From DATAUK01 sp036268295 (GTDB taxonomy: Bacteria > Actinomycetota > Actinomycetes > JAFAQI01), in assembly GCA_036268295.1 (NCBI GenBank), contig DATAUK010000003.1, positions 1-35,216 on the forward strand: a DNA stretch of 35,216 nucleotides. Reading direction: 5' to 3'. The position numbers and the translations under genes were made by a program. Below, piece by piece: positions 1 to 6,992 of this stretch (position 1 is the first letter of the stretch; the number at the start of each line of letters is the position of its first letter). The notes under the pieces are model-generated. The model searched no databases and was not told where the DNA came from. It worked only from the letters and a program-made list of their open reading frames with translations.

Positions 1-498
1 TCAGTGAAGTTCGACGCCGTACTCTCCGCCCTGGTCTGAGGCCAGCGCGAGCTTCATGCCGACGTGACTCGCCGTGAAGCCGAGGCGTTCGTAGAAGCGT
101 CGAGCCTCGGGTCGTTCGGAGTTGGTCGTCAGCTGCACCAGGCGACAGCCATGCTCTCGAGCCTGGTCGATCGCCCATCGGATCATCGACTCGCCGATCC
201 CGCTGCTTCGTTCGCCCGAGTGCACTCGTACCGCCTCGATCTGCGCCCGCTCGCCGCCACGAAGCACCAGGTGCGGCAGGTACGACAGCTGCAGCGTTCC
301 GACGATCTTGCGATTCGACTCCACCACGATCAGGCGGTGGCGAGGATCGGCGTCGATCTCGGCGAAGGCGTGGAGATAGGCGTCGTCCGGCGGCTCGGAG
401 ACCGTCTCGCGCTGCTGACCCAGGATGTCGTCGTGGTACATCCCGATGATCGACGCTAGATCGGCCGCGACTGCGTCCCGAAAGACGAGGTCAGGCAC
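1..498 (-). CDS. GNAT-family N-acetyltransferase
   Basis: About 165 residues, complete, with TGA at the window edge. The fold is a single GNAT domain: an N-terminal FRDAVAADL strand-helix, then the acetyl-CoA-binding motif A around RSSGIGESM, then a C-terminal ARRFYERLGF block typical of GNAT motif B. The substrate cannot be told from sequence. I chose the GTG at 498 because GAGGAG lies 10 nt upstream on the minus strand and the domain begins right after it; an in-frame ATG at 528 would add ten poorly conserved residues. The upstream small ORF ends inside this start region (8-nt overlap), so the two are probably translationally coupled. The family call is secure, the substrate unknown. Confidence 0.9.
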   Translation of the reverse strand: MPDLVFRDAVAADLASIIGMYHDDILGQQRETVSEPPDDAYLHAFAEIDADPRHRLIVVESNRKIVGTLQLSYLPHLVLRGGERAQIEAVRVHSGERSSGIGESMIRWAIDQAREHGCRLVQLTTNSERPEARRFYERLGFTASHVGMKLALASDQGGEYGVELH

Positions 499-739
499 GC
501 GCCGAGAACTCCTCGAAGCTGGGCGCATGCGGGCCGAGCCGACGGACCTCGAGCCGCCATCGGCTCCACCGGATCGGGTGGCGCAGCCAGGTGAGCTCGA
601 TCGGCGCGACGCGGAACCAACTGCGGGGCAACCCCAGGACGCGTGGCTCGGTCGGGTCGACGCGGATCGAGGGACTGCCTGTGCTCAACGGAACTCCGAG
701 GAAGTGCTGCGGCTCGCGTTGCGGTGTCTTCTCCGTCAT
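491..739 (-). CDS. Small protein of unknown function, coupled to the GNAT gene
   Basis: An 82-residue ORF rich in Arg, Pro and Trp, with no family I recognise. Support for it being real is positional: it sits directly upstream of the GNAT gene on the same strand, its TGA overlaps the GNAT GTG start by 8 nt, and its ATG follows a run of Shine-Dalgarno-like GGAGG copies, the nearest about 14 nt away. It shows no membrane segment or cysteine motif. A longer plus-strand ORF across the same bases looks like a low-complexity shadow running through the decamer repeat. Moderate confidence that it is translated. Confidence 0.5.
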   Translation of the reverse strand: MTEKTPQREPQHFLGVPLSTGSPSIRVDPTEPRVLGLPRSWFRVAPIELTWLRHPIRWSRWRLEVRRLGPHAPSFEEFSARA

Positions 740-750
740 CGGCTCGTCAC

Positions 751-840
751 CACCCTCCGTGCGCCTCCGTGCGCCTCTGTGCGCCTCCGTCAGCCTCCGT
801 CAGCCTCCGTCACCCTCCGTCACCCTCCGTCAGCCTTCCG
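751..840. repeat. 10-bp tandem repeat, about 8.5 copies, carrying Shine-Dalgarno-like GGAGG
   Basis: Eight consecutive decamers (751-830) plus a decayed ninth (831-840) share the core CCTCCGT, with variation only in the first three bases. On the minus strand each copy reads ACGGAGGN3 and so contains GGAGG. The array lies between the end of the HNH gene and the start of the 82-residue ORF, whose ATG is 11 nt beyond the array. Period 10 is not a multiple of three, so it is unlikely to be coding. It could be a slippage-prone microsatellite-like tract that tunes translation of the downstream small ORF, or a neutral expansion. Confidence 0.9.
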
Positions 841-860
841 GCAATCTAGCGCGGTGCCGG
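838..860 (-). terminator. Possible weak hairpin after the HNH gene
   Basis: CCGGCA at 838-843 pairs with TGCCGG at 855-860 across an 11-nt loop, 17 nt beyond the HNH stop codon. There is no T-run, so an intrinsic terminator is only a guess. Its position between a stop codon and the decamer array is the main support. Confidence 0.2.
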
Positions 861-876
861 CCCAGCGAAGGCGGCC

Positions 877-2391
877 TCAGGCGATGAGGCCGGCGGCGCG
901 CAGGGTGTCGTAGGCGCGGTCGGCAAAGGCACCGAAGCTGTTTTCGTAGGCGTCGACGAATTCGCGGTATTGCCAGTCGTCGAGTGGCGGTGGAATGAGA
1001 TCGCGCTCGCTGGGATAGGGCGGGTCGGGGTCGTGCTCGGGGACGATCTCGAGGATGGTGGCGGGGAGTTCGTCGAGGTCGTCGGGTGGGTCGAGTGGCG
1101 GAAGGTGACGATGGCCGGGTCGGGTGCGATAGGTGTAGCCGAGGGCGCTGGTCCAGGTTTCGGTGCCGTCAGGCGCGATCGCGGCGCGCCAATGCTTGCG
1201 GGTCTTGTGGTTGTGGTGCATCCGGCACAGGCAGTGCAGGTTGTCGGGGTTGGTCTTGCCCCCGTCGTCGGACGAGCCGTCGGGGGTGAAGTTGGTGCGG
1301 TGGTCGAGGTCGGTGGCGCGGGCGGGCCGGTTGCAGCCGGGGAACTGACAGGTGCGGTCGCGGCTCCAGATGAACCGTCGTAGCGCGGCGGTGGGTCGGT
1401 AGCGGCGGGTGCCGAGATCCAGGGTGGCTCGGCTGGTGGGATCGGTGATCAGTCGCCGGAAGTTGGCATCGTTGGCGAGGGCACGAGCGGCCTCGGCGGA
1501 GATCGGTCCGTAGCCGGAGAGCTCGCCGGGATTGTGGTTGAGCCCGAGCCAGGTGGTGAGGTCCATGGTGAGGACGACCTCGACGTTGGGCCTGTCGGCG
1601 GCGCGGCCGAGGACAAGGTCGGCAAGGGCGTTGAACCGGCGGAGCCCGACCGGCAGCCGGTCGCCATCTGCGGCTAGGGCGGCGGCGCGGGCTTCGATCG
1701 CGTCCATCACCTGACGCAGGGTGGCTGCGTCTCCGTTCGCTTCGAGGACCGCGGTCTCATCGGTTGCCGGGAACACCCGGACATCGGCGGCGGCTTTGGC
1801 CTTGGCGGCGCGGTCCGCGGCGCCGTCGGGGTCGACCTCGATCACCGCTTTCATCGCGGCGCTGTGCAGCTCACCCGGGGTCCAGCCGCGAGCGATCGCG
1901 GCCGGGACCACGTGCGCGTCGACCGCTTGGGCGACCCGAGGCGCGCAGGCCCGGGTGACTCGCGCGAGCCGTCGGACATGGTCGATCGTGAGCTCGCCGC
2001 GGTCGAGAGCCTCCCAGGACATCGGCAACTGAGTGCCGATCTGATCCACCAGATAGACCTGACCGATCCCGGCACCGGTGCTGAGGTGGGTCATCACCGC
2101 GATCTCCTCACCGACGAGTTGCTTCGCCTCGTTGCGGTCGACCCCGCTGGCGAGCAGGTCACAGCCGGTCGTCGCCTCGGTCAGCGGGATCATCGCCCTG
2201 GCCTGGCAGTGGCTGACCAGGGAGGTCCACAACGCCGCAGCGCGGACCGCCGCGGCGGACCCGAGCGGGATCGCCTCGAGTGCGATCAGTCCGGCGTACA
2301 ACGTCCCACCGACCGGCAGCTGCTCGAGCCGGCTGAGCTCCACAGCGGCACGGGAATACAGCGTTTCGTTCGCTGGATGCAGCACCGCCAT
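877..2391 (-). CDS. DUF222 / HNH endonuclease-domain protein (13E12 repeat family)
   Basis: About 504 residues. The N-terminal two thirds match the DUF222 helical domain (ALDRGELTIDHVRRLARV is characteristic). The C-terminal HNH module (about residues 345-395) has CQFPGC, then DLDHR, then CLCRMHHNHK, i.e. paired Cys and the catalytic His set. This actinobacterial family is named after the multicopy 13E12 repeats of M. tuberculosis, several of which are reported to be DNA-damage-induced. I chose ATG 2391 over the upstream TTG at 2427 because a perfect LexA box and a promoter -10 lie between them, and the predicted transcript would start at the ATG itself. The target DNA is unknown; it may be domestic or of mobile origin. 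The domain architecture is certain, nuclease activity inferred. Confidence 0.92.
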   Translation of the reverse strand: MAVLHPANETLYSRAAVELSRLEQLPVGGTLYAGLIALEAIPLGSAAAVRAAALWTSLVSHCQARAMIPLTEATTGCDLLASGVDRNEAKQLVGEEIAVMTHLSTGAGIGQVYLVDQIGTQLPMSWEALDRGELTIDHVRRLARVTRACAPRVAQAVDAHVVPAAIARGWTPGELHSAAMKAVIEVDPDGAADRAAKAKAAADVRVFPATDETAVLEANGDAATLRQVMDAIEARAAALAADGDRLPVGLRRFNALADLVLGRAADRPNVEVVLTMDLTTWLGLNHNPGELSGYGPISAEAARALANDANFRRLITDPTSRATLDLGTRRYRPTAALRRFIWSRDRTCQFPGCNRPARATDLDHRTNFTPDGSSDDGGKTNPDNLHCLCRMHHNHKTRKHWRAAIAPDGTETWTSALGYTYRTRPGHRHLPPLDPPDDLDELPATILEIVPEHDPDPPYPSERDLIPPPLDDWQYREFVDAYENSFGAFADRAYDTLRAAGLIA

Positions 2392-2394
2392 ATG

Positions 2395-2427
2395 TCGAAC
2401 ATACGTTCGATGCCGTGTGGCGGTCAA
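2395..2427 (-). promoter_or_regulatory. LexA (SOS) box over a predicted leaderless promoter of the HNH gene
   Basis: Positions 2395-2410 read TCGAACATACGTTCGA: two perfect arms TCGAAC/GTTCGA around ATAC, matching the actinobacterial SOS-box core CGAAC-N4-GTTCG. On the minus strand a TTGACC -35 (2427-2422), an 18-nt spacer and a TATGTT -10 (2403-2398) place the -10 inside the box. Counting 6 nt past the -10 lands on the A of ATG 2391. LexA bound here would block RNA polymerase directly. Confidence 0.85.
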
Positions 2428-2495
2428 TAGTCAAAACTGACCTGTGCACAACCAAGAAGCCCAGCGGTACCAACGAAAACGGCGCGGAAACGCAG

Positions 2496-3503
2496 TCAGC
2501 TCTCAGAAGGGTAGCGAAGGCCGATCTGACGGCGGATCTCGTCCATCGTGGCCGTGATCGACAGCGTCTCGTCGAGGCTCATGATCGGGCTCTCGGTCAG
2601 CCCCTCGCGCAGACATCGGCCGACCTCCTCCGCCTGGTGGCGAAGGCCGTGGCCGATCCGCGGCTGGGCGAAGTGCTGGATGGCACCGGATCTGGTGTGC
2701 AGCTGGAAGGTGGTCGGCTGGTACCAGACCGAGTCGATCTCGATCCGTCCTTCAGTGCCGGTGATCGAGGCCAGATTGGGAGTCGATCCGCCGAGCGTCG
2801 TGGTGAGGACGGCGTGGGCACCGCCGCCGTACTGGAGGACGGCTGAGGTCTGTGCGTCGACGCCAGTCTCCGCGGGGTCGCTGACCGCAGTCACGCGGCC
2901 CGGTGATCCGAAGACGTACGACGCGAACGAGACCGGGTAGATCCCGAGGTCGAGCAGCGCGCCGCCGCCGAGCTCCGGGGCGTACAACCGGGAGGTGAAG
3001 TCCGGCGGTAGAAAGCGCTGGCCGTGATCGGCGATCACGGTGCGGACCTGGCCGAGGGCGCCGGCGTCGAGGAGCTGGCGGATCCGGCGCATGTGCGGCA
3101 GGAAGCGGGTCCACATCGCCTCCATGCAGAACACCCCGGCCTCGCGCGCCGCTGTGACGACCGCGGCGGCCTCGGTGGCGTTCAACGCAAACGGCTTCTC
3201 GCACAGCACATGCTTGCCGGCCCGGATCGCCAGCAGTGAGTGCTCGGCATGAAACGGATGCGGCGTCCCGACGTAGATCACGTCGACATCGGGGTCAGCA
3301 CACAGGTCCTCGTAGCTGCCGTGCGGATGCGGCGCGTCGAAGCGGCGAGCGAAGTCCTCGGCCGAGGCCTGCCGCCGCGAGCCGACGGCGAGGAGGCGAT
3401 GGCCGTCAAGGAGCTGGAGGTCGGCTGCGAAGCTCGCCGAGATCGAGCCGGCCCCGAGGATGCCCCATCGAATCTGATCGCTCACCCCGCCATCTTCATA
3501 CAT
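2496..3503 (-). CDS. Gfo/Idh/MocA-family NAD(P)-dependent oxidoreductase
   Basis: Up to 335 residues. The N-terminal Rossmann fold begins RWGILGAGSIS (dinucleotide-binding glycine motif). The family hallmark EKP lies in HVLCEKPFALN, and the C-terminal substrate domain includes GGGALLDLGIYPVSFA, where the Asp and Tyr region usually forms the active site. The pattern resembles the trans-1,2-dihydrobenzenediol/xylose dehydrogenase-like branch, but the substrate (a sugar or inositol-like polyol) cannot be assigned. ATG 3503 gives the longest form; GTG 3485, just before the Rossmann strand, is equally plausible and neither has a clear ribosome site. It is divergent from the GNAT gene at 3557. Confidence 0.9.
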   Translation of the reverse strand: MYEDGGVSDQIRWGILGAGSISASFAADLQLLDGHRLLAVGSRRQASAEDFARRFDAPHPHGSYEDLCADPDVDVIYVGTPHPFHAEHSLLAIRAGKHVLCEKPFALNATEAAAVVTAAREAGVFCMEAMWTRFLPHMRRIRQLLDAGALGQVRTVIADHGQRFLPPDFTSRLYAPELGGGALLDLGIYPVSFASYVFGSPGRVTAVSDPAETGVDAQTSAVLQYGGGAHAVLTTTLGGSTPNLASITGTEGRIEIDSVWYQPTTFQLHTRSGAIQHFAQPRIGHGLRHQAEEVGRCLREGLTESPIMSLDETLSITATMDEIRRQIGLRYPSES

Positions 3504-3544
3504 CGCGCCCGCGGTATTTCACGCGCCGTGGGCCGGAGTCCCGC

Positions 3545-3557
3545 TATAACAATGTGA
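3545..3557 (+). promoter_or_regulatory. Predicted leaderless promoter of the GNAT gene
   Basis: TATAAC at 3545-3550 (5 of 6 to TATAAT) ends 6 nt before ATG 3557, so transcription would start at or next to the start codon. There is no good -35 and no ribosome site. GTG 3554 is an alternative start in the same frame. Confidence 0.5.
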
Positions 3558-3997
3558 TGACCACCGTGCCGCCGGAGTCGGCCGACCAAGGTTGGCGGCT
3601 CACCGACACCCGTGCCGGTGTCGACTGGGCACAGGCGAAGGCGGACCTGGCGGCTGACGACTTCGACAACGGCCGGTCGGCCGCGGCCCTTCGCCGTTCG
3701 TTCGAGAACTCCCAGTACGTCGTTATCGCCTGGGCCGGTGATCACGTGGTCGGGATGGCGCGGCTGCTCTCCGACGGCGTCTGCAACGCCTATCTCCTCG
3801 ATGTCTGGACCCACTCCGCGCATCGCCGGCAGGGGATCGGTGCCGCCATGGTCCGCCACTTGATCGCAGCGGTGCCGGGTCAGCACATCGGGTGGCAGAC
3901 CGATGACGCGATCGAGTTCTACGAGGCGCTCGGCGCGCGACACCAGGCGGAGTTCATGTCGATCGTCTCCGGCGAGTGGCTTAGCCACGCCGGCTGA
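3557..3997 (+). CDS. GNAT-family N-acetyltransferase
   Basis: A 146-residue single-domain GNAT protein. YLLDVWTHSAHRRQGIGAAM carries the acetyl-CoA pyrophosphate-binding motif A (RRQGIG), and IEFYEALGARHQAEFMSIV matches the C-terminal motif B strand. The N-terminus (about 30 residues before the first strand) is short and variable. Substrate unknown. It stands alone, divergent from the Gfo/Idh/MocA gene and convergent with the acyltransferase 17 nt away. I chose the ATG because a -10-like hexamer sits 6 nt before it. Confidence 0.9.
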   Translation: MTTVPPESADQGWRLTDTRAGVDWAQAKADLAADDFDNGRSAAALRRSFENSQYVVIAWAGDHVVGMARLLSDGVCNAYLLDVWTHSAHRRQGIGAAMVRHLIAAVPGQHIGWQTDDAIEFYEALGARHQAEFMSIVSGEWLSHAG

Positions 3998-4014
3998 GGC
4001 GGGGGTTGGGCGGG

Positions 4015-4857
4015 CTAGAAGAAGACCGGGAGGGTGCGCTTCGCGGCCAGGCCGTCCATGCCGGCCTGTAAGGTCGCCTCGATCTGGTCGTAGATCTTCT
4101 CGACGTACTCCTCGTCGTTCTCGCGATCCGCATCGCCTTCCAGGAAGACGGGGTCGAGGATCTCGGTGCGGATCTTGGCCGGCAGCGGCAGGTGCATCGG
4201 GATCGTCTCCAGCGCGATACCGAACGGCGGCCCGACGACGAGCGGTGCGGTCGCCGCCCGCAGCTTCGAGCCGAGGCCACCGAGCTTGGCCAGCCAGCGT
4301 CCTTCCGAGACAACGAAGACGGTGTCGTGGCCGCCGACGCTGGCGACCGGAACGATCGGCACCTGCGAGCGAAGCGCCTGCCTGACGAACCCGCGGCGGC
4401 CGGCGAGGGTCGCGTCGTCCCGTCTGGTCCAGCTCCGCATCGAATCCTGCTCGCCGCCCGGCCAGACCATGACGTCGTGGCCGGCGGCAAGCCCGGCAGT
4501 CACGCTCTTGCGTGAGGCCGGCACCACACCCATCGCCCGGAAATAGTCACCGAGTCCCGGCGTCGCCATCAGGATGTCGTGGGCGGTGCCGTGCAGCACC
4601 CGGTCGGTGCCGAACCGCCGCCACCAGGCGTAGACGAACGTCCACGAGTCCATCGTCAGGGCGGCGCCGGAATGTACGCCGACCAGCAGGCACGGGCCGT
4701 CCGGCAGCCGCTCCCAGCCGTCGACCTCGAGCCGGAAGTAGTAGTCGCAGAGCAGGTTCCAGATCGGCCGCTGCAGCACCGCGAGAGTCTGGTTCGGTGG
4801 CTCGACCGACCAGTCGTCGAGCCGCCGTCGCAGCAGCGCGCCGAGCGGATTGGACAC
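4015..4857 (-). CDS. Lysophospholipid / 1-acylglycerol-3-phosphate acyltransferase-like protein (PlsC/LPLAT superfamily)
   Basis: 280 residues. The acyltransferase motif I appears as VGVHSGAALTMD (His62 and Asp70; a wider spacing than classical HX4D but usual for the actinobacterial subgroup). Later blocks are VPASRKS, MVWPGGEQDSMRSW (replacing the classical FPEGTR) and VPIVPVASVGG. No strong transmembrane segment is evident, so peripheral membrane association is likely. The expected role is acyl transfer onto a lysophospholipid or other membrane lipid; acceptor unknown. The only reasonable start, GTG 4857, lies within the CTAGTG end of the adjacent palindromic element, which may therefore supply its start codon. 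No ribosome site is visible outside that element. Confidence 0.82.
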   Translation of the reverse strand: MSNPLGALLRRRLDDWSVEPPNQTLAVLQRPIWNLLCDYYFRLEVDGWERLPDGPCLLVGVHSGAALTMDSWTFVYAWWRRFGTDRVLHGTAHDILMATPGLGDYFRAMGVVPASRKSVTAGLAAGHDVMVWPGGEQDSMRSWTRRDDATLAGRRGFVRQALRSQVPIVPVASVGGHDTVFVVSEGRWLAKLGGLGSKLRAATAPLVVGPPFGIALETIPMHLPLPAKIRTEILDPVFLEGDADRENDEEYVEKIYDQIEATLQAGMDGLAAKRTLPVFF

Positions 4858-5021
4858 TAGTGGCCCGCGCCAGAAGTTCGGCGGCTAATTCCGTCGCCCA
4901 GATGCGCGCTCACGGCGTTGTCGTCGTGGGCGGTAGCACGACTACCGCACTCTTCCGCCGCCTTGCGGGCGCACACCTGAACAACGGACTTATGCCACCA
5001 ACTCCAGGCGCGGGACACTAG
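4857..5021. mobile_element. 165-bp near-palindromic MITE-like element with CTAG ends
   Basis: The whole gap between the hydrolase stop and the acyltransferase start is an inverted repeat. Outer arms CTAGTGGCCCGCGCC (4857-4871) and CTAGTGTCCCGCGCC (5021-5007 on the other strand) differ by one base. Pairing continues inward with few mismatches for over 50 bp per arm and closes with a perfect hairpin GCGGTAG-CACGA-CTACCGC (4930-4948). CTAG occurs at both ends, like a 4-bp target duplication; I recall IS5-type elements targeting CTAG-like sites. There is no internal ORF. It could instead be a structured intergenic RNA, since most mismatches are G-U pairs in minus-strand RNA. The inverted repeat is seen directly; its class is inferred. 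Confidence 0.7.
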
Positions 5022-5716
5022 CTGAGCTGGTCCTTGAGGAAGGCCACGGACCGGTCCCAGGCCTTGGTCGCGTTGGCTTCGTCGTACGTTCCGAGCAGAT
5101 CCTGGTGGTTGTGGAACGCGTGGCCGGCCGGGTAGAAGAAGAACTCGACCTCGGCGCCCGACTCGTTACGGATCTGGTCGGCCTGCTCGCGTGCCTTGTC
5201 GGCCGGGTAGAAGTCGTCCTTCTCGCCGTAGTGGCCCTGGACGGCAGCGGTGATGCTTGCGTACGCGTCGGGCACTGCCGGGCCGACGCCGTAGAACGGC
5301 ACCGCGGCGGCGACCTTGTCACCCTGCTGGGCGGCGAGGAGAAGGACGAAGCCACCGCCCATGCAGAAGCCGATCGCGCCGACCGACGACGACGTCACGG
5401 CCTCATGATCGAGAAGGAAGTCAACCGCGCCGGCCAGGTCGCGGGTGGCCTGGTCGACCGGCAGTCCCATCATGAGCGCGCCGGCCTCGTCGGCGTCGTG
5501 CGCCACCGTGCCGCCGAACAGATCGGGCGCGAGTGCGACGAAGCCTTCGGCCGCCAGCCGGTCGGCGACATCGGCGATGTAGTCGGTCAGGCCCCACCAT
5601 TCCTGGATGACGACCACGCCAGGGCCGCTGCCCGATTCGGGTACCGCGAGGTAGCCATGTGCGTGGCCGCCGTTGCTCGGAAACTGGACGTTCTGGCGAG
5701 GGTTGTCGGGTGACAT
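5018..5716 (-). CDS. Dienelactone hydrolase family protein
   Basis: 232-residue cytosolic alpha/beta hydrolase. The nucleophile elbow GFCMGGG holds the family's catalytic Cys in place of Ser; GEKDDFYP supplies the acid Asp and GHAFHN the His. The early VVVIQEWWGL block matches the oxyanion/Glu region of carboxymethylenebutenolidases. The likely reaction is lactone or ester hydrolysis, but many actinobacterial paralogues have no known substrate. ATG 5716 is preceded by GAAGGA at 7-nt spacing, so the longer upstream reading is rejected. The stop codon lies inside the CTAG end of the palindromic element. It is divergent from the secreted propeller gene. Confidence 0.9.
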   Translation of the reverse strand: MSPDNPRQNVQFPSNGGHAHGYLAVPESGSGPGVVVIQEWWGLTDYIADVADRLAAEGFVALAPDLFGGTVAHDADEAGALMMGLPVDQATRDLAGAVDFLLDHEAVTSSSVGAIGFCMGGGFVLLLAAQQGDKVAAAVPFYGVGPAVPDAYASITAAVQGHYGEKDDFYPADKAREQADQIRNESGAEVEFFFYPAGHAFHNHQDLLGTYDEANATKAWDRSVAFLKDQLS

Positions 5717-5749
5717 TCTCAAATCCTTCGATTCGCAGTCGTCTGGGTT

Positions 5750-5770
5750 ACCTTTCGGTGACCTTACGGT
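5750..5770. promoter_or_regulatory. Paired ACCTTNCGGT boxes (possible operator) upstream of the hydrolase
   Basis: ACCTTTCGGT (5750-5759) and ACCTTACGGT (5761-5770) repeat with an 11-bp period, one helical turn. Each is a near-dyad ACC-N4-GGT. They lie 34-54 bp upstream of the hydrolase ATG, where a promoter would be expected, and about 70 bp from the divergent propeller gene. Confidence 0.35.
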
Positions 5771-5840
5771 TACGTAGTGCCCGGCGTTCAACCCGGGCAA
5801 CCGCACCCAACGGATCGTTGTGCTCGCGCGTCTCAATACC

Positions 5841-6992
5841 ATGAAGATCACGCGCAGCGCCCTTGCCGGCTTCGGGATTGCCGCCCTCGGACTGAGTGCA
5901 GCAGTTCCCGCCGGTGCCAGTCCGCAGCCGCAGGAACAGCGCGGCACACACTCCGCTGCGGTGGTGACCTCAGCGAGCTGTCATCGCAAGGCGTCGCCGC
6001 GGTCGTTTGTCGAGCCGCACTCGCTCGACGCCGTACAGTTCGTGTCGGGAACGACCGGCTGGGTGGCGGGCGCCAGTCGAGTGCTGGCGACCACGGATGG
6101 CGGCGTGCACTGGTCGGTGCAGCGATCCGCGTCGCGCGCTGACTACAGCGAGGTCGACGCCATCGACGGCAACGACGCCTGGGTCGTCGGTCGTCACCAG
6201 CTCATCGGTACGACGAACGGCGGCGCAACCTGGCGGTCGCTGCCCGAGCCGTGCCCAGTGATCAGCTCGGTGCACTTCTACAGCCCGTCCGCCGGGGTTG
6301 CGGTCGCCGGCGGCAAGCTGCTGGCGACCCGCGACGGCGGGTCGAGATGGACCCGGCTTCGCGCCCCGTCCAACGTCCAGAGCGTCTGCTTCACCAACTC
6401 CCACGAGGGCTGGCTGGGCGCCAACGGCCGCATCTACCGCACGATCAACCGTGGCCGGGTCTGGGCGATGATGGCCGCCGGCCCGCGGCCGCACAGCCGT
6501 ACGGCTCGCGATCAGCCGCTCGCCGAGGTGCAGTGCGCCGGCAGTGACGCCGGCTGGGCGGAGATCATCGGCCCGAACGCAGCGATGAGCCAGCAGCCCC
6601 ATATCGGCTACCACCTCAGTGACAACGGCGTGCAACCGATCTTTGCGGAGCTCCACTTCGGCAAGCGCGGCGTCGACGTAAAGCGAGCGGCGCCCGGCCC
6701 GTACTTCGGTGCCTTCAGCTCGGTCGACCCGGCCGACGCGGTGTTCGTCGACACGTGCTCGCCGTGCGGCCATGGGACGTCGCCGATGGCGATCGCCACC
6801 GAGAGTGGGCAGCGGCTCGCCAGGCCCGGTCGGGTGCGCGGCCTGGAGTCCGCCGAGGGCGCGGCGTTCACCTCCACCTCGGATGGCTGGGTGGTTGGCA
6901 GCGTCACGCACTACCGGAAGGGCACCCAGACCCAGAAGATCGTGCACACGACCGACGGCGGCCGACACTGGACTACGCAGTTCGTGCAGTGA
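5841..6992 (+). CDS. Secreted YCF48/BNR-repeat beta-propeller protein
   Basis: 383 residues. It starts with a Sec signal peptide (MKITRSALAGFGIAALGLSA, cleavage probably after AGA near residue 26). At least five Asp-box-like blades follow: TTDGGVHW, TTNGGATW, TRDGGSRW, a degenerate TINRGRVW and TTDGGRHW, as in YCF48/sialidase-type propellers. There are several Cys including a DTCSPC pair, consistent with disulfides outside the cell. No lipobox or sorting signal is visible. YCF48 itself assists photosystem II assembly; actinobacterial members are uncharacterised, so this is probably an extracellular scaffold or binding protein. ATG 5841 is chosen for the signal peptide. Its 3' end overlaps menD on the opposite strand by 20 bp. 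Confidence 0.85.
   Translation: MKITRSALAGFGIAALGLSAAVPAGASPQPQEQRGTHSAAVVTSASCHRKASPRSFVEPHSLDAVQFVSGTTGWVAGASRVLATTDGGVHWSVQRSASRADYSEVDAIDGNDAWVVGRHQLIGTTNGGATWRSLPEPCPVISSVHFYSPSAGVAVAGGKLLATRDGGSRWTRLRAPSNVQSVCFTNSHEGWLGANGRIYRTINRGRVWAMMAAGPRPHSRTARDQPLAEVQCAGSDAGWAEIIGPNAAMSQQPHIGYHLSDNGVQPIFAELHFGKRGVDVKRAAPGPYFGAFSSVDPADAVFVDTCSPCGHGTSPMAIATESGQRLARPGRVRGLESAEGAAFTSTSDGWVVGSVTHYRKGTQTQKIVHTTDGGRHWTTQFVQ

Noticed and set aside
751..840. Short CRISPR-like array
   Set aside because: Repeat unit is 10 bp with no spacers; it is a simple tandem repeat.
877..2391. DUF222/HNH gene as an insertion sequence or group II intron endonuclease
   Set aside because: No terminal repeats, target duplication or intron structure around it.
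4923..4942. Alternative hairpin GTCGTG/CACGAC competing with the central hairpin of the palindrome (attenuator idea)
   Set aside because: No leader peptide or T-run nearby; better explained as incidental within the larger palindrome.
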